From Streptomyces griseoluteus (lineage in GTDB: Bacteria > Actinomycetota > Actinomycetes > Streptomycetales > Streptomycetaceae), in contig NZ_SRRU01000009.1 in the NCBI RefSeq assembly GCF_004784465.1, forward strand, positions 354,442 to 418,441: a DNA stretch of 64,000 bases. The letters run 5' to 3'. This document shows positions 1-7,683 of the stretch, piece by piece. The notes beneath the pieces are model-generated. The model saw nothing but the letters and a program-made list of their open reading frames with translations, had not been told where the DNA came from and did not search any database. Both the position numbers and the translations under genes were made by a program. Numbering within the stretch: position 1 is the stretch's first letter; each line of letters opens with the position of its first letter.

Positions 1-1492
1 CGACGAGGACCGCCAGTTTGTTGCATAGCTCACTGCCCCGGGTCGCCAGCAGACGCACCGGCCACTGCCCGACCTTCCAGCCCATGGGCACGATGCTGAG
101 AGCGTCGATAAAGGAGTGCTTGCGCGCGTCCGCGCTGGCCCACACCTTGCCGAACTCCCGCAAGATGGCCGCGTCGGTGACGCCCTCGACCAACACCAGG
201 CGCTCGGCGAAGAGCGCGGCGGACCGGCTTGCGTCCAGGTGGAGCTGTGTCTTCCGCAGAGTGACAGCGCGGTGCTTGTCCGGTACAACCTTGGCGAGAG
301 CGCGGCAAACCCTTCCCTGTGCCGTCCGGCGCACGACGACGAGCTCCTCGGGGGCGCAGGCCGTGATGACATCGGATGCGTGGCTGGAGAGGACGACCTG
401 CAGCTCGGGCCGCTCCTTGACGGTCCTGCGCAGGTAGCGGACGAGAGCGTGCTGCAACTGCGGATGGAGGTGGGCCTCGGGTTCCTCAATGACGACCGTC
501 GCGTGGAATGGCTTCGTACCGAAAAAGGAGTCCTCCTCCGCATCGGCGTCGGCCTGCGCCTGTTCTAGGTTCAGGGCCGCCTGCCGGATTTGTTCCTCTT
601 CTGTGAGAGGCGGCTGATTGGGGGAGTCCGGAGGAGGCCCGGCCTCGCTCTGGGGAGTCTTGGCGGAGTCTGGTATCGCCGCCAGGGTCACGGCGATGTG
701 CAGCAGGTTGACGTATCCCAGCCCGGAGACTTCGAGGGGCCGGGCGAACCTGCGTCCCTCCATGACGGCGAGCATGACCTCCAGAACGCGGGCCAGGTAG
801 CTGTCGTCGATGACCTGGCCACGTATGTACGGCCACTGCTGGCTCACCCCGGCCGACAAGTCCTTGAGGTATCCGCCGATCCTCTTCTCGACGGCGTCGA
901 TGATGCTCTCTTTGGCCAGCTCCTCAAGCAGTTGGGAGGCCCGTGCCCGGAGCCCCACGAGATTCCGGGTGCCGTTCAGGCGTTGTTGTTCGGCTCGGAG
1001 CAGTTCCACCAAGATCCGCGCCTCGCGGCGCGCCAGTTCGTCTAGCGGGTGGCGCCAGGCCGGTAGGTAGATCAGCTTGTACGGGTCCAGGTCCAGCAAT
1101 CTGCCGTGTGCGCCATCAACCTTCGCGACGACCCCGCCGAGCCGGCGACTCAGCGTGACACCCCAGCTCTGGGCTAAGCGGCTCAGTGGCAGGTGGTCGA
1201 CCTCGTGAAGCCTGCGTCCGAGAGGCCCTTCCTCTTCAAGGCTGTTACCGAGAAGGTAGGCGACGCTGATGGTGCGCGTGGCCCTCTCCGACGCGAGCGT
1301 GGCGGAACCGAACCTTGGCAGGACCGGGAAGCGGCTGGCGGCATGTGCCAGATAGAGCGCGTCTGTGAGGGTCGTCTTCCCCACGCCGTTGGCTCCGATC
1401 AGCACGCTGAAGCGGCCGGGGAGGTCGCAGACCATCGCGTCCTCCGCGCTCGCCCGGAATCCGCTCACCGCGATGTGACTCAGGTGCATCAT
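1..1492 (-). CDS. OLD-family ATP-dependent endonuclease, C-terminus beyond the window edge
   Basis: The reading frame is open from an ATGATG start at 1492 to the left edge (497 codons). The N-terminus has a RecF/SMC-like ATPase with Walker A GANGVGKTT at residues 33-41. The ABC-type D-loop segment VVIEEPEAHLHPQ is followed by the switch VVLSSHASDVI. A TOPRIM domain then starts with LVLVEGVTDA, whose metal-binding Glu is residue 436. This order is typical of OLD nucleases, including GajA of the Gabija anti-phage system. A GGGGGG stretch lies just upstream of the start. The DxD part of TOPRIM and any partner gene, such as a UvrD-like helicase, would lie outside the window. The family is clear, but the exact system is not decidable here. 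Confidence 0.88.
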   Translation of the reverse strand, partial: MMHLSHIAVSGFRASAEDAMVCDLPGRFSVLIGANGVGKTTLTDALYLAHAASRFPVLPRFGSATLASERATRTISVAYLLGNSLEEEGPLGRRLHEVDHLPLSRLAQSWGVTLSRRLGGVVAKVDGAHGRLLDLDPYKLIYLPAWRHPLDELARREARILVELLRAEQQRLNGTRNLVGLRARASQLLEELAKESIIDAVEKRIGGYLKDLSAGVSQQWPYIRGQVIDDSYLARVLEVMLAVMEGRRFARPLEVSGLGYVNLLHIAVTLAAIPDSAKTPQSEAGPPPDSPNQPPLTEEEQIRQAALNLEQAQADADAEEDSFFGTKPFHATVVIEEPEAHLHPQLQHALVRYLRRTVKERPELQVVLSSHASDVITACAPEELVVVRRTAQGRVCRALAKVVPDKHRAVTLRKTQLHLDASRSAALFAERLVLVEGVTDAAILREFGKVWASADARKHSFIDALSIVPMGWKVGQWPVRLLATRGSELCNKLAVLV

Positions 1493-1796
1493 GTCCCCCC
1501 ACAGGCCAAACAGCACAATGAAGGTCATCATCCTCCACGCCACTGACATTCGACCGAAAAAATGGTCAGTTGGGGGTTCGTGCTGTAGTTGAAGGCACCC
1601 CCTGCCCGGGGCGGTACCCCTCGTACCTGGCAGAGGAGGGCTACGGTAGGGGTCGCCTTAACGGAGGTTGGCGGAGTCGAGGGCTAGTAACATAGACAAC
1701 TGCGGAGCGTGCCTATAGCCGGAAAGCGGGTCCTCCTCACAGTCCGACCTCGGCCCATGAGGGGGCCGAAATACCTCTGTGCTGTCCTGTCGTTGG
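1493..1796. other. Intergenic region upstream of the OLD gene
   Basis: I see no convincing coding frame in these 304 bases. The region must carry the promoter of the leftward OLD gene. A segment near 1587-1612 contains GTTGAAGG followed by C-rich and G-rich blocks. It resembles the leader of the metal-regulated operon near 6808, but the similarity is too short to interpret. Confidence 0.4.
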
Positions 1797-2105
1797 TCAG
1801 GGGCAGCCGAGGAATCGGGGTACAGGCAGCGGGTTCGGGAGCGGGTGGCGCGTCCAGCCGGTGTCGTAGTCCCAGTGCAGGACCTCGGTCTGGTCCAGCA
1901 GGCAGCCGACCCAGAGGCCGGTGATGCCGACCGGTACGTTCGGAGACCGCGGGGGCAGCAGGCCTGGAGCGGCGAGGCGGTGCCATGCCGAGGAACGCAT
2001 CCAGGTGAGCCACAAGAACACCTCGCGGCGCGGTCGGACGGAAGCCGCGTTGAGCTTCAGGGCCAGGTCCTCGTGCAGCCCGAACTCGACTTCCAGCAAG
2101 TCCAC
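1797..2105 (-). CDS. Hypothetical protein, start uncertain
   Basis: From the GTG at 2105 this frame encodes 102 residues with a Trp-rich segment (LWLTWMRSSAWH) and a Pro-rich C-terminus. I do not recognise the family. The same frame stays open and coding-like upstream to the stop of the neighbouring gene at 2171, but no ATG or GTG is seen there, only a CTG overlapping that stop (CTGA). Either the gene starts internally at 2105, or it starts unusually at CTG, or it is the out-of-frame tail of the upstream gene after a frameshift. It is the last member of a leftward run of closely packed genes (4563 to 1797). Confidence 0.5.
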   Translation of the reverse strand: MDLLEVEFGLHEDLALKLNAASVRPRREVFLWLTWMRSSAWHRLAAPGLLPPRSPNVPVGITGLWVGCLLDQTEVLHWDYDTGWTRHPLPNPLPVPRFLGCP

Positions 2106-2170
2106 CAGTTCCGTTCCGCCGTCGGCGTCAGCGATGGGCGGCGGGTTCGCCGGGAGCGCGGTCCGCCAGG

Positions 2171-3007
2171 TCAGGATCGTGCGAGGCTGATCCGTTCGCT
2201 CACGTCCCGGCGGGCCAGTTCTGCGAGTTCAGCATCGGTGTGGCGACCGGGGAAAAGGGCTCGCGTCGTCTCGGCCGATTTCTGTTCGTCCTCGGCCCGG
2301 CGCTTCTCCAGTGAAGCGAGGAAGTCCGGATCCAACGACCACAGCACCGGGCCCATCCGGAGTGGTTCCGGGAGGGGAGAGGGCGGTGGGGGCTTTCCCT
2401 GGCGGCGGTTCTTCTCGGCCTTCCCGGCCCAGTGGTCTGGGTTGAAAGCCGGCATCTGGTCGGACCCCGTCAGCAGGCCGGCGCTGATGTAGCCGGTAGT
2501 CGTGTCGCTGGGCGTGGAACAGCCGGAGATCACCCCGGCACTGCCCAGGACGCTGTATGGGCACGCCTCCTCGTGGAACTGATGCTCGATACAGGCCGTG
2601 CCAGGGGTGAAGCGGTGCACACCACGCCGTTCCAGCTCGGCCAGGGCCGGGCTGATGACGGTCAGGGCATCCCTGAAGCGAGGGTTCCCCTTGCGGCCCC
2701 CGTAGGTTGCCTTCGCCGTACTCTCGAACACCACGTGCCAGCCCAGATTCAACTCGGGTACCGCACGCTTCTTGAGGTACGGCTCCCAGGAGCGCCGGTT
2801 CCGCTCAGCCACACTGCTGGTCACCTTTGTGACCTCAACTGCCCGATCACCGCCGCACATAAAGTCGAAGCGCCCGTCGGGGGCAGCGCGTACCTCGTGG
2901 AAATCACCGCACCGAGGGCAGCGGTCATACGGTTCGACGGTCTCACCCGTGCAGTACCGCAGGACGCCTGCCGCCCTCAGCTCCACCGGATCACTTGCTC
3001 GGAACAT
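2171..3007 (-). CDS. Hypothetical protein with a CxxC-type metal motif
   Basis: The start was placed at ATG 3007 (MFRASDPVEL), which overlaps the end of the preceding gene by 17 bases. The upstream extension of the frame would lie wholly inside that gene. The product is 278 residues. Residues ~30-55 contain CPRCGDFHEV followed by a further Cys (FMCGG), suggesting a zinc ribbon. A central segment IEHQFHEEACPY is His/Cys-rich, and the C-terminus is charged and helical. I do not recognise the family. The tight overlap suggests translation coupled to the 133-aa gene upstream. Confidence 0.65.
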   Translation of the reverse strand: MFRASDPVELRAAGVLRYCTGETVEPYDRCPRCGDFHEVRAAPDGRFDFMCGGDRAVEVTKVTSSVAERNRRSWEPYLKKRAVPELNLGWHVVFESTAKATYGGRKGNPRFRDALTVISPALAELERRGVHRFTPGTACIEHQFHEEACPYSVLGSAGVISGCSTPSDTTTGYISAGLLTGSDQMPAFNPDHWAGKAEKNRRQGKPPPPSPLPEPLRMGPVLWSLDPDFLASLEKRRAEDEQKSAETTRALFPGRHTDAELAELARRDVSERISLARS

Positions 3008-3392
3008 GAGCCTTGTCCGTCCCGGCAGGCGCGTCCCAAGGGAGTACCAGCTGTTCCAGCGGCAGACGGGACAAGGTCTTGAACAAGTCGTCCCGGCGGT
3101 ACCCGAGCCCCGCGGCAAGCAGAATTCGCACGTGCTGATCCAGTGCCTCGATCATGGTCGAGGGCAGGCCGACGGCCTCCGGGATGACCCACGCATCCCG
3201 CAGGAGCAGCGCCAGATCGGTATCGCCAACCGGCAGATGGACATGCAGCTCCCACGGAGGGACGGTCCGCAGAGGGCCCCGTACCGCCCGGCTCCGCCGC
3301 GCGAGCAAGCGCCGACCGGCCACTTGGAGAGCACGCAGCACCGCCATTTCGGCCATGGCCGCCGCCACGGTCTCACGAGGGCTCTGGATCAT
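2991..3392 (-). CDS. Hypothetical protein of 133 residues
   Basis: This short protein is mainly helical (AMAEMAVLRALQVAGRRLLA) with Arg-rich and Leu-rich stretches. It has no signal peptide or membrane segment. Its start lies 7 bases after the stop of the 387-aa HTH gene, and its end overlaps the start of the 278-aa gene, so the three form one transcription unit. I do not recognise a function. Similar compact trios of regulator plus two small proteins are common in Streptomyces islands, but nothing in the sequence defines this one. Confidence 0.65.
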   Translation of the reverse strand: MIQSPRETVAAAMAEMAVLRALQVAGRRLLARRSRAVRGPLRTVPPWELHVHLPVGDTDLALLLRDAWVIPEAVGLPSTMIEALDQHVRILLAAGLGYRRDDLFKTLSRLPLEQLVLPWDAPAGTDKAHVPSK

Positions 3393-3399
3393 GATTCTC

Positions 3400-4563
3400 C
3401 TACTGGATCTCGGAGGCGTGCCGCGGCTGGAGGAACGGGACCAGCGGGGCTGGCAGCACGGCGGGGGATCCGAGCAGCTCCCATTGGCAGTCCGGCACTT
3501 TGCCGTCGAGGTCGCGTAACGACCGCCGCATCATCAACAGGATCAGGGAGTCCGACGCCCGGTCTGTGGGGGACCAGTGGCGGTCTCCCACCTGGGCCAT
3601 CAGCACCAGCCCCGACACGAAGGCCCTGCCCATCAGCCAGGCGAGGGCCGCGTCGCCCAGCTCGCCGGCCTCGAGCTCCGCCTCGACCCGTGCGCACAGG
3701 TCCAGCGCCCACTCGCGGGTCGCCCCGCTCACCTCCCAGGCTTCCCGCAGGTCCTCCAGGGTGGCCGTCTCCGCCAGACTCAGCAGGGCGCCGCGCACGT
3801 CACCGTCGGGAACGGTGCTCATCCCGCCGTCCGGAAGGAACACCTCCTGGGCGGCATCAGGGATGTCATCGACCGTGTACTCGGCCAGTGACGCCCCCGG
3901 GTTGCCCCACCCCGTCGGCTGCACGGCCCGCAGCACGTCACCGATCCCCTGCGGCGTCACGGCGGCACCTCCACGTAGCACCGTGGTCACCGCGGCAACC
4001 GTGACCTCCCCGCCGGACAGGCTCGGAGGTTCCGGGTTCGCGTCCAGGTCGGCCAGCTCGGGAGGGGGCCACACCACCCCCCGGTCACGCATGTACCGGG
4101 CGATGCCCTCATCGATCCGACGCACCCGCGCGGGAACGAGCCGCACCCGCTGCCCCGAGGCGACCACCTCGTCGGCGACGCGCTCCGCCCACTCCTCCTC
4201 GTTCTCCCCCTCTTCCGGACCTTCCTCGCCGAGCCCGGCGCCCAGGCCCCGGACCGCCTTGCCGAAGGCGTCCCGCACGGTCTCCTCCGGCACCGGGTGC
4301 CCTTCGCCGAACAGTGCCAGCGCCACATGAGAGGGCCGAGCGCCCCTCCGCGCCAGCCGGGCGAGCGCCACGACCAGACCGAATGCCTCGTCGTCCGGAA
4401 CCGACGTGCTCCCGCGCCCGCGGCCCAGCGCCCGCTTCGTGTGTTCCGGCAACAGCCCCGCCCGCCGCCACGACGCAAGCTGCTTCGCTGACACCACGAA
4501 ACCGTGCTGACGCGCGTGCTCGACGAGCTGCTGATCAGCGGAGATCGGATCAGGAGAAGACAT
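3400..4563 (-). CDS. HTH (MerR-like) N-terminal hypothetical protein
   Basis: The 387-residue product opens with VVSAKQLASWRRAGLLPEHT. This matches the first helix-turn-helix of MerR/excisionase-type winged helices, in which a helix is followed by a WR..GLLP turn. It then has a long acidic helical linker (residues ~120-145, rich in Glu) and a C-terminal domain I do not recognise. It starts the leftward operon 4563 to 2171. A gene for a small membrane protein starts on the opposite strand 145 bases away, so 4564-4708 is a divergent promoter region. DNA binding is inferred only from the N-terminal motif. Confidence 0.65.
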   Translation of the reverse strand: MSSPDPISADQQLVEHARQHGFVVSAKQLASWRRAGLLPEHTKRALGRGRGSTSVPDDEAFGLVVALARLARRGARPSHVALALFGEGHPVPEETVRDAFGKAVRGLGAGLGEEGPEEGENEEEWAERVADEVVASGQRVRLVPARVRRIDEGIARYMRDRGVVWPPPELADLDANPEPPSLSGGEVTVAAVTTVLRGGAAVTPQGIGDVLRAVQPTGWGNPGASLAEYTVDDIPDAAQEVFLPDGGMSTVPDGDVRGALLSLAETATLEDLREAWEVSGATREWALDLCARVEAELEAGELGDAALAWLMGRAFVSGLVLMAQVGDRHWSPTDRASDSLILLMMRRSLRDLDGKVPDCQWELLGSPAVLPAPLVPFLQPRHASEIQ

Positions 4564-4708
4564 GCCGCGAACCTACCTACTTCCGTCGGAAGAGGCCGCG
4601 CCTTCGGGAATTAGAAACCCCCCACCTTTACCCGGGCCGGGCGCACCGGGCCTGGTGACCTGGGCGAACCGCCGCAGCGCACGGCCCGGCGGCACATTAG
4701 GAGGAACC

Positions 4709-4900
4709 ATGCTCACTGCACTGACCGCCCTGCTCCCGACCACCGGGCCCTTGCTCTGGGTCCTGATCGCCGTCCTGCACATCTGGATCACCGTGTACAT
4801 CGTCATCGTCGGAGTCGCCCTGCTGCACCCCCGCCGCTCCCGCCGGAGGGAAGCCCGCCAGATCCTCGACTGCCACCTCCTCGTCCTCAGGCCCCTGTGA
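4709..4900 (+). CDS. Small single-pass membrane protein
   Basis: This 63-residue ORF begins at ATG 4709 behind an excellent ribosome site (AGGAGGA, spacing 4), so the longer upstream frame is not needed. Residues ~13-38 form one hydrophobic span (LLWVLIAVLHIWITVYIVIV). It is followed by an Arg-rich cytoplasmic-type tail (HPRRSRRREARQ). No family is recognised. Tiny hydrophobic proteins like this are frequent on Streptomyces plasmids and integrative elements, which fits the surroundings. The IS5-family element begins 80 bases downstream. Confidence 0.6.
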   Translation: MLTALTALLPTTGPLLWVLIAVLHIWITVYIVIVGVALLHPRRSRRREARQILDCHLLVLRPL

Positions 4901-5015
4901 CCCTGCTGGAGAAGTGACCGCGGGGTTGTGGCAAGGGCCGGCCCCGGCCCTTGCCATCCGGATAGGCTGGTGTTGCCTTAGGCGTCATCTCATTTGGGTC
5001 GGTAGGCTGTTGGCC

Positions 5016-5824
5016 GTGGTGGGGATTGTCGAGCGGCTGGTGCCGGACGAGTTGTGGGAGCTGTTCCAGCGGGTGGTGCCGGAGGCGCCGTCGCGGCCTC
5101 AGGGTGGCGGCCGACGTCGCCACGGTGATCGTGAGGTGCTGGCGGCGATCGTGTTCGTGGCGACGTCCGGCTGCACGTGGCAGCAGCTTCCCGCAGCGTC
5201 GTTCGGACCGTCCGGGGCGACGGCTCACCGCAGGTTCACCGAGTGGACGAAGGCCAGGGTGTGGGCCAAATTGCACCGCCTGGTCCTCGACGAACTCGGC
5301 TCCCGCGGCGAGTTGGACTGGTCCTGCTGCGCGATCGACTCGGTGAACATGCGGGCCCTGAAAAGGGGGACCTGACAGGCCCGAATCCTGTCGACCGGGG
5401 CAAGTACGGCTCGAAGATCCACCTGATCACCGAGCGGACCGGTCTGCCCCTGTCCGTCGGAATCTCGGGCGCCAACGTCCACGACAGCCAGGCCCTGATC
5501 CCGCTCGTGAAAGGCATACCGCCGATCCGGTCCCGCCGAGGACCTCGCCGACGCAGGCCCGCCAAGCTCCACGCAGACAAGGGCTACGACTACCGCCACC
5601 TGCGACAATGGCTGTCCCAGCGACGCATTCGGCACCGCATCGCCCGCAAGGGCATCGAGACCTCACAGCGACTCGGCCGACATCGCTGGACCATCGAGCG
5701 GACCATGTCCTGGCTCGCCGGCTGCCGCCGCCTCCACCGCCGCTACGAACGCAAGGCAGACCACTTCCTCGCCTTCACCAGCATCGCCTGCACCCTCATC
5801 TGCTATCGCAGACTCACCAAATGA
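5016..5824 (+). CDS. IS5-family DDE transposase made by -1 frameshift
   Basis: Frame one (start GTG 5016 or 5019, stop 5375) carries the N-terminal DUF4096-type domain (LVPDELWELFQRVVPE) and the first catalytic Asp in CAIDSVNMRALK. The second frame continues with GDLTGPNPVDRGKYGSKIH, the second Asp in HADKGYDY and the Glu in TIERTMSWL. The reading switches by -1 at the run A4G5 (5361-5369), a typical slippery site for this IS group. Neither half alone would have the full DDE triad. The enzyme should move the surrounding 853-bp element. Confidence 0.85.
5361..5369 (+). promoter_or_regulatory. Programmed -1 frameshift site (A4G5)
   Basis: The zero frame reads CTG AAA AGG GGG ACC TGA. Slipping back one base in the G run gives GGG GAC CTG, which rejoins the conserved transposase sequence. 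The stop lies four bases after the slippery run. Confidence 0.7.
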
Positions 5825-5893
5825 GATGACTTCTTAACGGAGTTTGGTGGACACCAGGGGAGACAACCCTGATCGGCTGAACACCGAGGCGTC

Positions 5894-6070
5894 CTAGGCA
5901 GCCACCAGTAGAACCCGGTCCTCAAGCGACAGTCCCCAGGGGCGTCCCGGACGTACTCCATCGGCGCCCTCGCGTCGCAGCGTCACGAGCAACGTGCGGA
6001 ATTCCCGCGGAGTTAGCCCCGTGAACGGGAGTATCCACGAGGCTTCCGATGCGGTGATCACACGAGGCAT
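5894..6070 (-). pseudogene. N-terminal fragment of another IS5-type transposase
   Basis: The 58 codons from ATG 6070 (MPRVITASEASWILPFTGLT) match the HTH_Tnp_4-like N-terminus of actinobacterial IS5 transposases. The signature is FTGL.PREFR..., then GRPW.LSLEDRVLLVAA. In intact copies the frame continues with a YWRTN-like segment. Here it meets TAG directly after LLVAA, so the catalytic part is missing. The fragment is only 60 bases from the intact IS, but comes from a different subgroup. A C-terminal fragment of a comparable transposase is found near 63,600. Confidence 0.7.
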
Positions 6071-6167
6071 CCCGTGATCTTCGCATCGGCCAGCAGAGTC
6101 CGGAGGCAGGCAGCGGGGTCCCGGACGCTCCCGCGGGAATGTTCTCGTTCTCTGCCATGCTTCGCGC

Positions 6168-6791
6168 GTGGCTTCTCCTGGCTCCCGAACGAAGACGACC
6201 GATGTGTGGTCGCTGCCCCAAGACGAGCAACTCATTGGGCAGCGCATCAGCGAAGCCCTGCCGCGCTCCGGCTGGCTGTGCAGTCACCCCGGCCCGAAGG
6301 GCCTTCACCAGGTGCATCTGCATCGCTCACTCGGTGAGGCCCTGAGCTGCGGCGGTCGGCAAGCGTTTCTGCTTCTGCCGACCGAGGCCCGGGCACCTGA
6401 GGACGTCCTGGTGGACGACGCCGTCGCCCCCAGATCCGACCTCGGACACTCGGCCGTCGTGCAGTTCCTTTGCTCACGCCGCCTTCAGGACGGCGAGGGC
6501 GAAGTCTTCGAGGCCGGCCGTCTCGCGGTGCGCTGGTTCGAGCAGGAGGTCGGGCCGGAGAGACATCAACTCCTGACCGAGGAGACGCGCCTTATCTGGA
6601 AAGTCCTGCGAGCGGCGACCAGGCCGGCCATCGTCGAGAGCACGCAGGGCCGACGAATCTCCGGCATGAGGATCGGCCTTGCCGCCCATGACCTCGTGAC
6701 CAGCAGCGGGATGCTGCTGACGCGAGGCGGTGTCCAACGTCTGCGTCTGGCCGCCGCGCCCCCAACCGGTCAGATGCGGGCCAAGCTTTAG
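6168..6791 (+). CDS. Hypothetical protein of 207 residues
   Basis: The frame starts at GTG 6168 (MASPGSRTKTTDVW) and runs to TAG 6791. The C-terminal half (VESTQGRRISGMRIGLAAHDLV) looks like an ordinary globular domain. I do not recognise it. The start is tentative because no strong ribosome site precedes GTG 6168. The first codons lie opposite the promoter side of the transposase remnant. Codon use looks coding throughout, so a gene is likely, but it could itself be truncated. Confidence 0.5.
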   Translation: MASPGSRTKTTDVWSLPQDEQLIGQRISEALPRSGWLCSHPGPKGLHQVHLHRSLGEALSCGGRQAFLLLPTEARAPEDVLVDDAVAPRSDLGHSAVVQFLCSRRLQDGEGEVFEAGRLAVRWFEQEVGPERHQLLTEETRLIWKVLRAATRPAIVESTQGRRISGMRIGLAAHDLVTSSGMLLTRGGVQRLRLAAAPPTGQMRAKL

Positions 6792-6800
6792 GTGCAGGTT

Positions 6801-6832
6801 TAACCGTTGAAGGTGCCCCCGCCCTCGGGGGC
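6801..6832 (+). promoter_or_regulatory. Probable regulatory region of the merR-like operon
   Basis: TTAACC and TTGAAGG near 6800-6813 are followed by a perfect 7-bp inverted repeat (GCCCCCG, 4-base gap, CGGGGGC; 6815-6832), 22 bases before ATG 6854. MerR-type regulators bind dyads between the promoter boxes of their own operon. This is a plausible site, inferred by position. Confidence 0.4.
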
Positions 6833-6853
6833 GTGATGACGGGAGTGAGTGCG

Positions 6854-7189
6854 ATGAGTGATCTGGCCTGGGTGTCGCAGTCCTGCACGCTGCCCACCGA
6901 GGAGCGGCCCTTGCGGGTCGCGGAGTGGGATGCGCTGTTCTCCGAGCGGCTGACGTCGCTGTCCCGGCCGCAGCCGCTCCGGCTGCGGCCGGACCTGGCG
7001 GATGGCGAGGGCGTTGAGGAGCGGGTCCGTGCCTTGGTGGAGCGTGAGAGCGGCTGCTGCTCGTTCTTCACCTTCACCGCCACCCCGGGCGAGGACTTGA
7101 TCTCTCTGGACATCTCAGTGAACCCGGCGCACGAGGCGGTCCTGGACGCCCTAGCCGCGCGGACCGCTGCCTCGCAGGAGTGGCGGTGA
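6854..7189 (+). CDS. Small conserved protein preceding a MerR regulator
   Basis: The start is ATG 6854 (MSDLAWVSQS) rather than the GTG 21 bases upstream, because GGGAG is correctly placed before it. The 111-residue product has a Cys pair in ERESGCCSFFTF and no membrane span. Proteins of this kind are commonly found directly before merR in actinobacterial heavy-metal operons, but their biochemical role is not established to my knowledge. The stop overlaps the merR start in a GTGA junction, so the two are translationally coupled. Confidence 0.65.
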   Translation: MSDLAWVSQSCTLPTEERPLRVAEWDALFSERLTSLSRPQPLRLRPDLADGEGVEERVRALVERESGCCSFFTFTATPGEDLISLDISVNPAHEAVLDALAARTAASQEWR

Positions 7190-7614
7190 GCTCGGGCCTA
7201 CGCAGCGGGCAGGTCGCCGAGGCGGCCGGGGTGAACGTGCAGACGCTGCGGTACTACGAGCGGCGCGGCCTGCTGGCCGAGCCGGAACGAAGCAATGGCG
7301 GTCACCGCCTGTACGGCGAGGAGGCGGTGACCGCGCTGCGGGTGATCAAGGCGGCCCAGCGGCTCGGGTTCACGCTGCTGGAGGCCGGCCGCCACCGCCA
7401 CGGCCGCTCCGTGGCGGGGCTCCAGGAACGTGCTGCGGCCAAGCGCGCCGAGGTCGACCGGAAGATCGCCGACCTGGCCACCATCCGCACCGCCCTGGCC
7501 GCCGCCGTCGAGGCGGGCTGCGACGACCTGACCGTGTGCGCGTCCAGCGCCTGCTGTCCCATCCCCTTCACCGACCTCGCCGAGGAGAACCGCCATGCCG
7601 GACCTTGCTGCTGA
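7186..7614 (+). CDS. MerR-family heavy-metal-type regulator
   Basis: The start GTG 7186 overlaps the preceding stop by four bases. The product (142 aa) has the MerR HTH GQVAEAAGVNVQTLRYYERR and the wing GGHRLYGEEAV. Its C-terminal Cys-rich sensor segments are AGCDDLTVCASSACCPIPF and a terminal GPCC. The turn before the dimerisation helix reads LGFTLLEAGRHRHG. In relatives I recall about five extra residues (DEVAD-like) between FTL and LEAG, so a small in-frame deletion is possible. It probably controls its own operon in response to Hg or another thiophilic metal, but the ligand is inferred. Confidence 0.8.
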   Translation: MSSGLRSGQVAEAAGVNVQTLRYYERRGLLAEPERSNGGHRLYGEEAVTALRVIKAAQRLGFTLLEAGRHRHGRSVAGLQERAAAKRAEVDRKIADLATIRTALAAAVEAGCDDLTVCASSACCPIPFTDLAEENRHAGPCC

Positions 7615-7681
7615 CCACCACCCCCACCGCGCCCCGAAGGCGCTCGGGGGCTTGGCAGCCTTCGCGTGTGTGGCGCCATAA
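7595..7681 (+). pseudogene. Truncated mer-type membrane transporter gene (28 codons)
   Basis: ATG 7595 lies inside the end of merR behind GAGGAGAAC and opens a frame MPDLAADHHPHRAPKALGGL, followed by AAFACVAP and TAA. The sequence up to AAFACVA resembles the N-terminus and first membrane helix of small mercury-type transporters, where a CC pair would come next. The frame stops exactly there, three bases before the end of an unrelated leftward gene. The rest of a metal-resistance operon therefore seems to have been deleted. Family assignment rests on few residues. Confidence 0.5.
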
Positions 7682-7683
7682 CT

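Larger units (their letters stand above)
4981..5833 (+). mobile_element. IS5-family insertion sequence, apparently complete (853 bp)
   Basis: The ends are imperfect 17-bp inverted repeats: GGCGTCATCTCATTTGG at 4981-4997 and its mirror at 5817-5833 (GAAGTCATCTCATTTGG on the other strand, two mismatches). Both ends are flanked by TTA (4978-4980 and 5834-5836), a 3-bp target duplication as expected for IS5 relatives. One transposase is encoded in two overlapping frames. Intact ends and an undamaged reading frame suggest a fairly recent insertion. Confidence 0.88.

Noticed and set aside
1587..1612. Second MerR-type promoter similar to that at 6808
   Set aside because: Only GTTGAAGG and C/G blocks are shared. 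No MerR gene or symmetrical dyad is present.
4562..4708. N-terminal extension of the small membrane protein to 112 residues
   Set aside because: The ATG at 4709 has a near-perfect ribosome site, and the extension covers the divergent promoter region with Pro-rich, non-conserved sequence.
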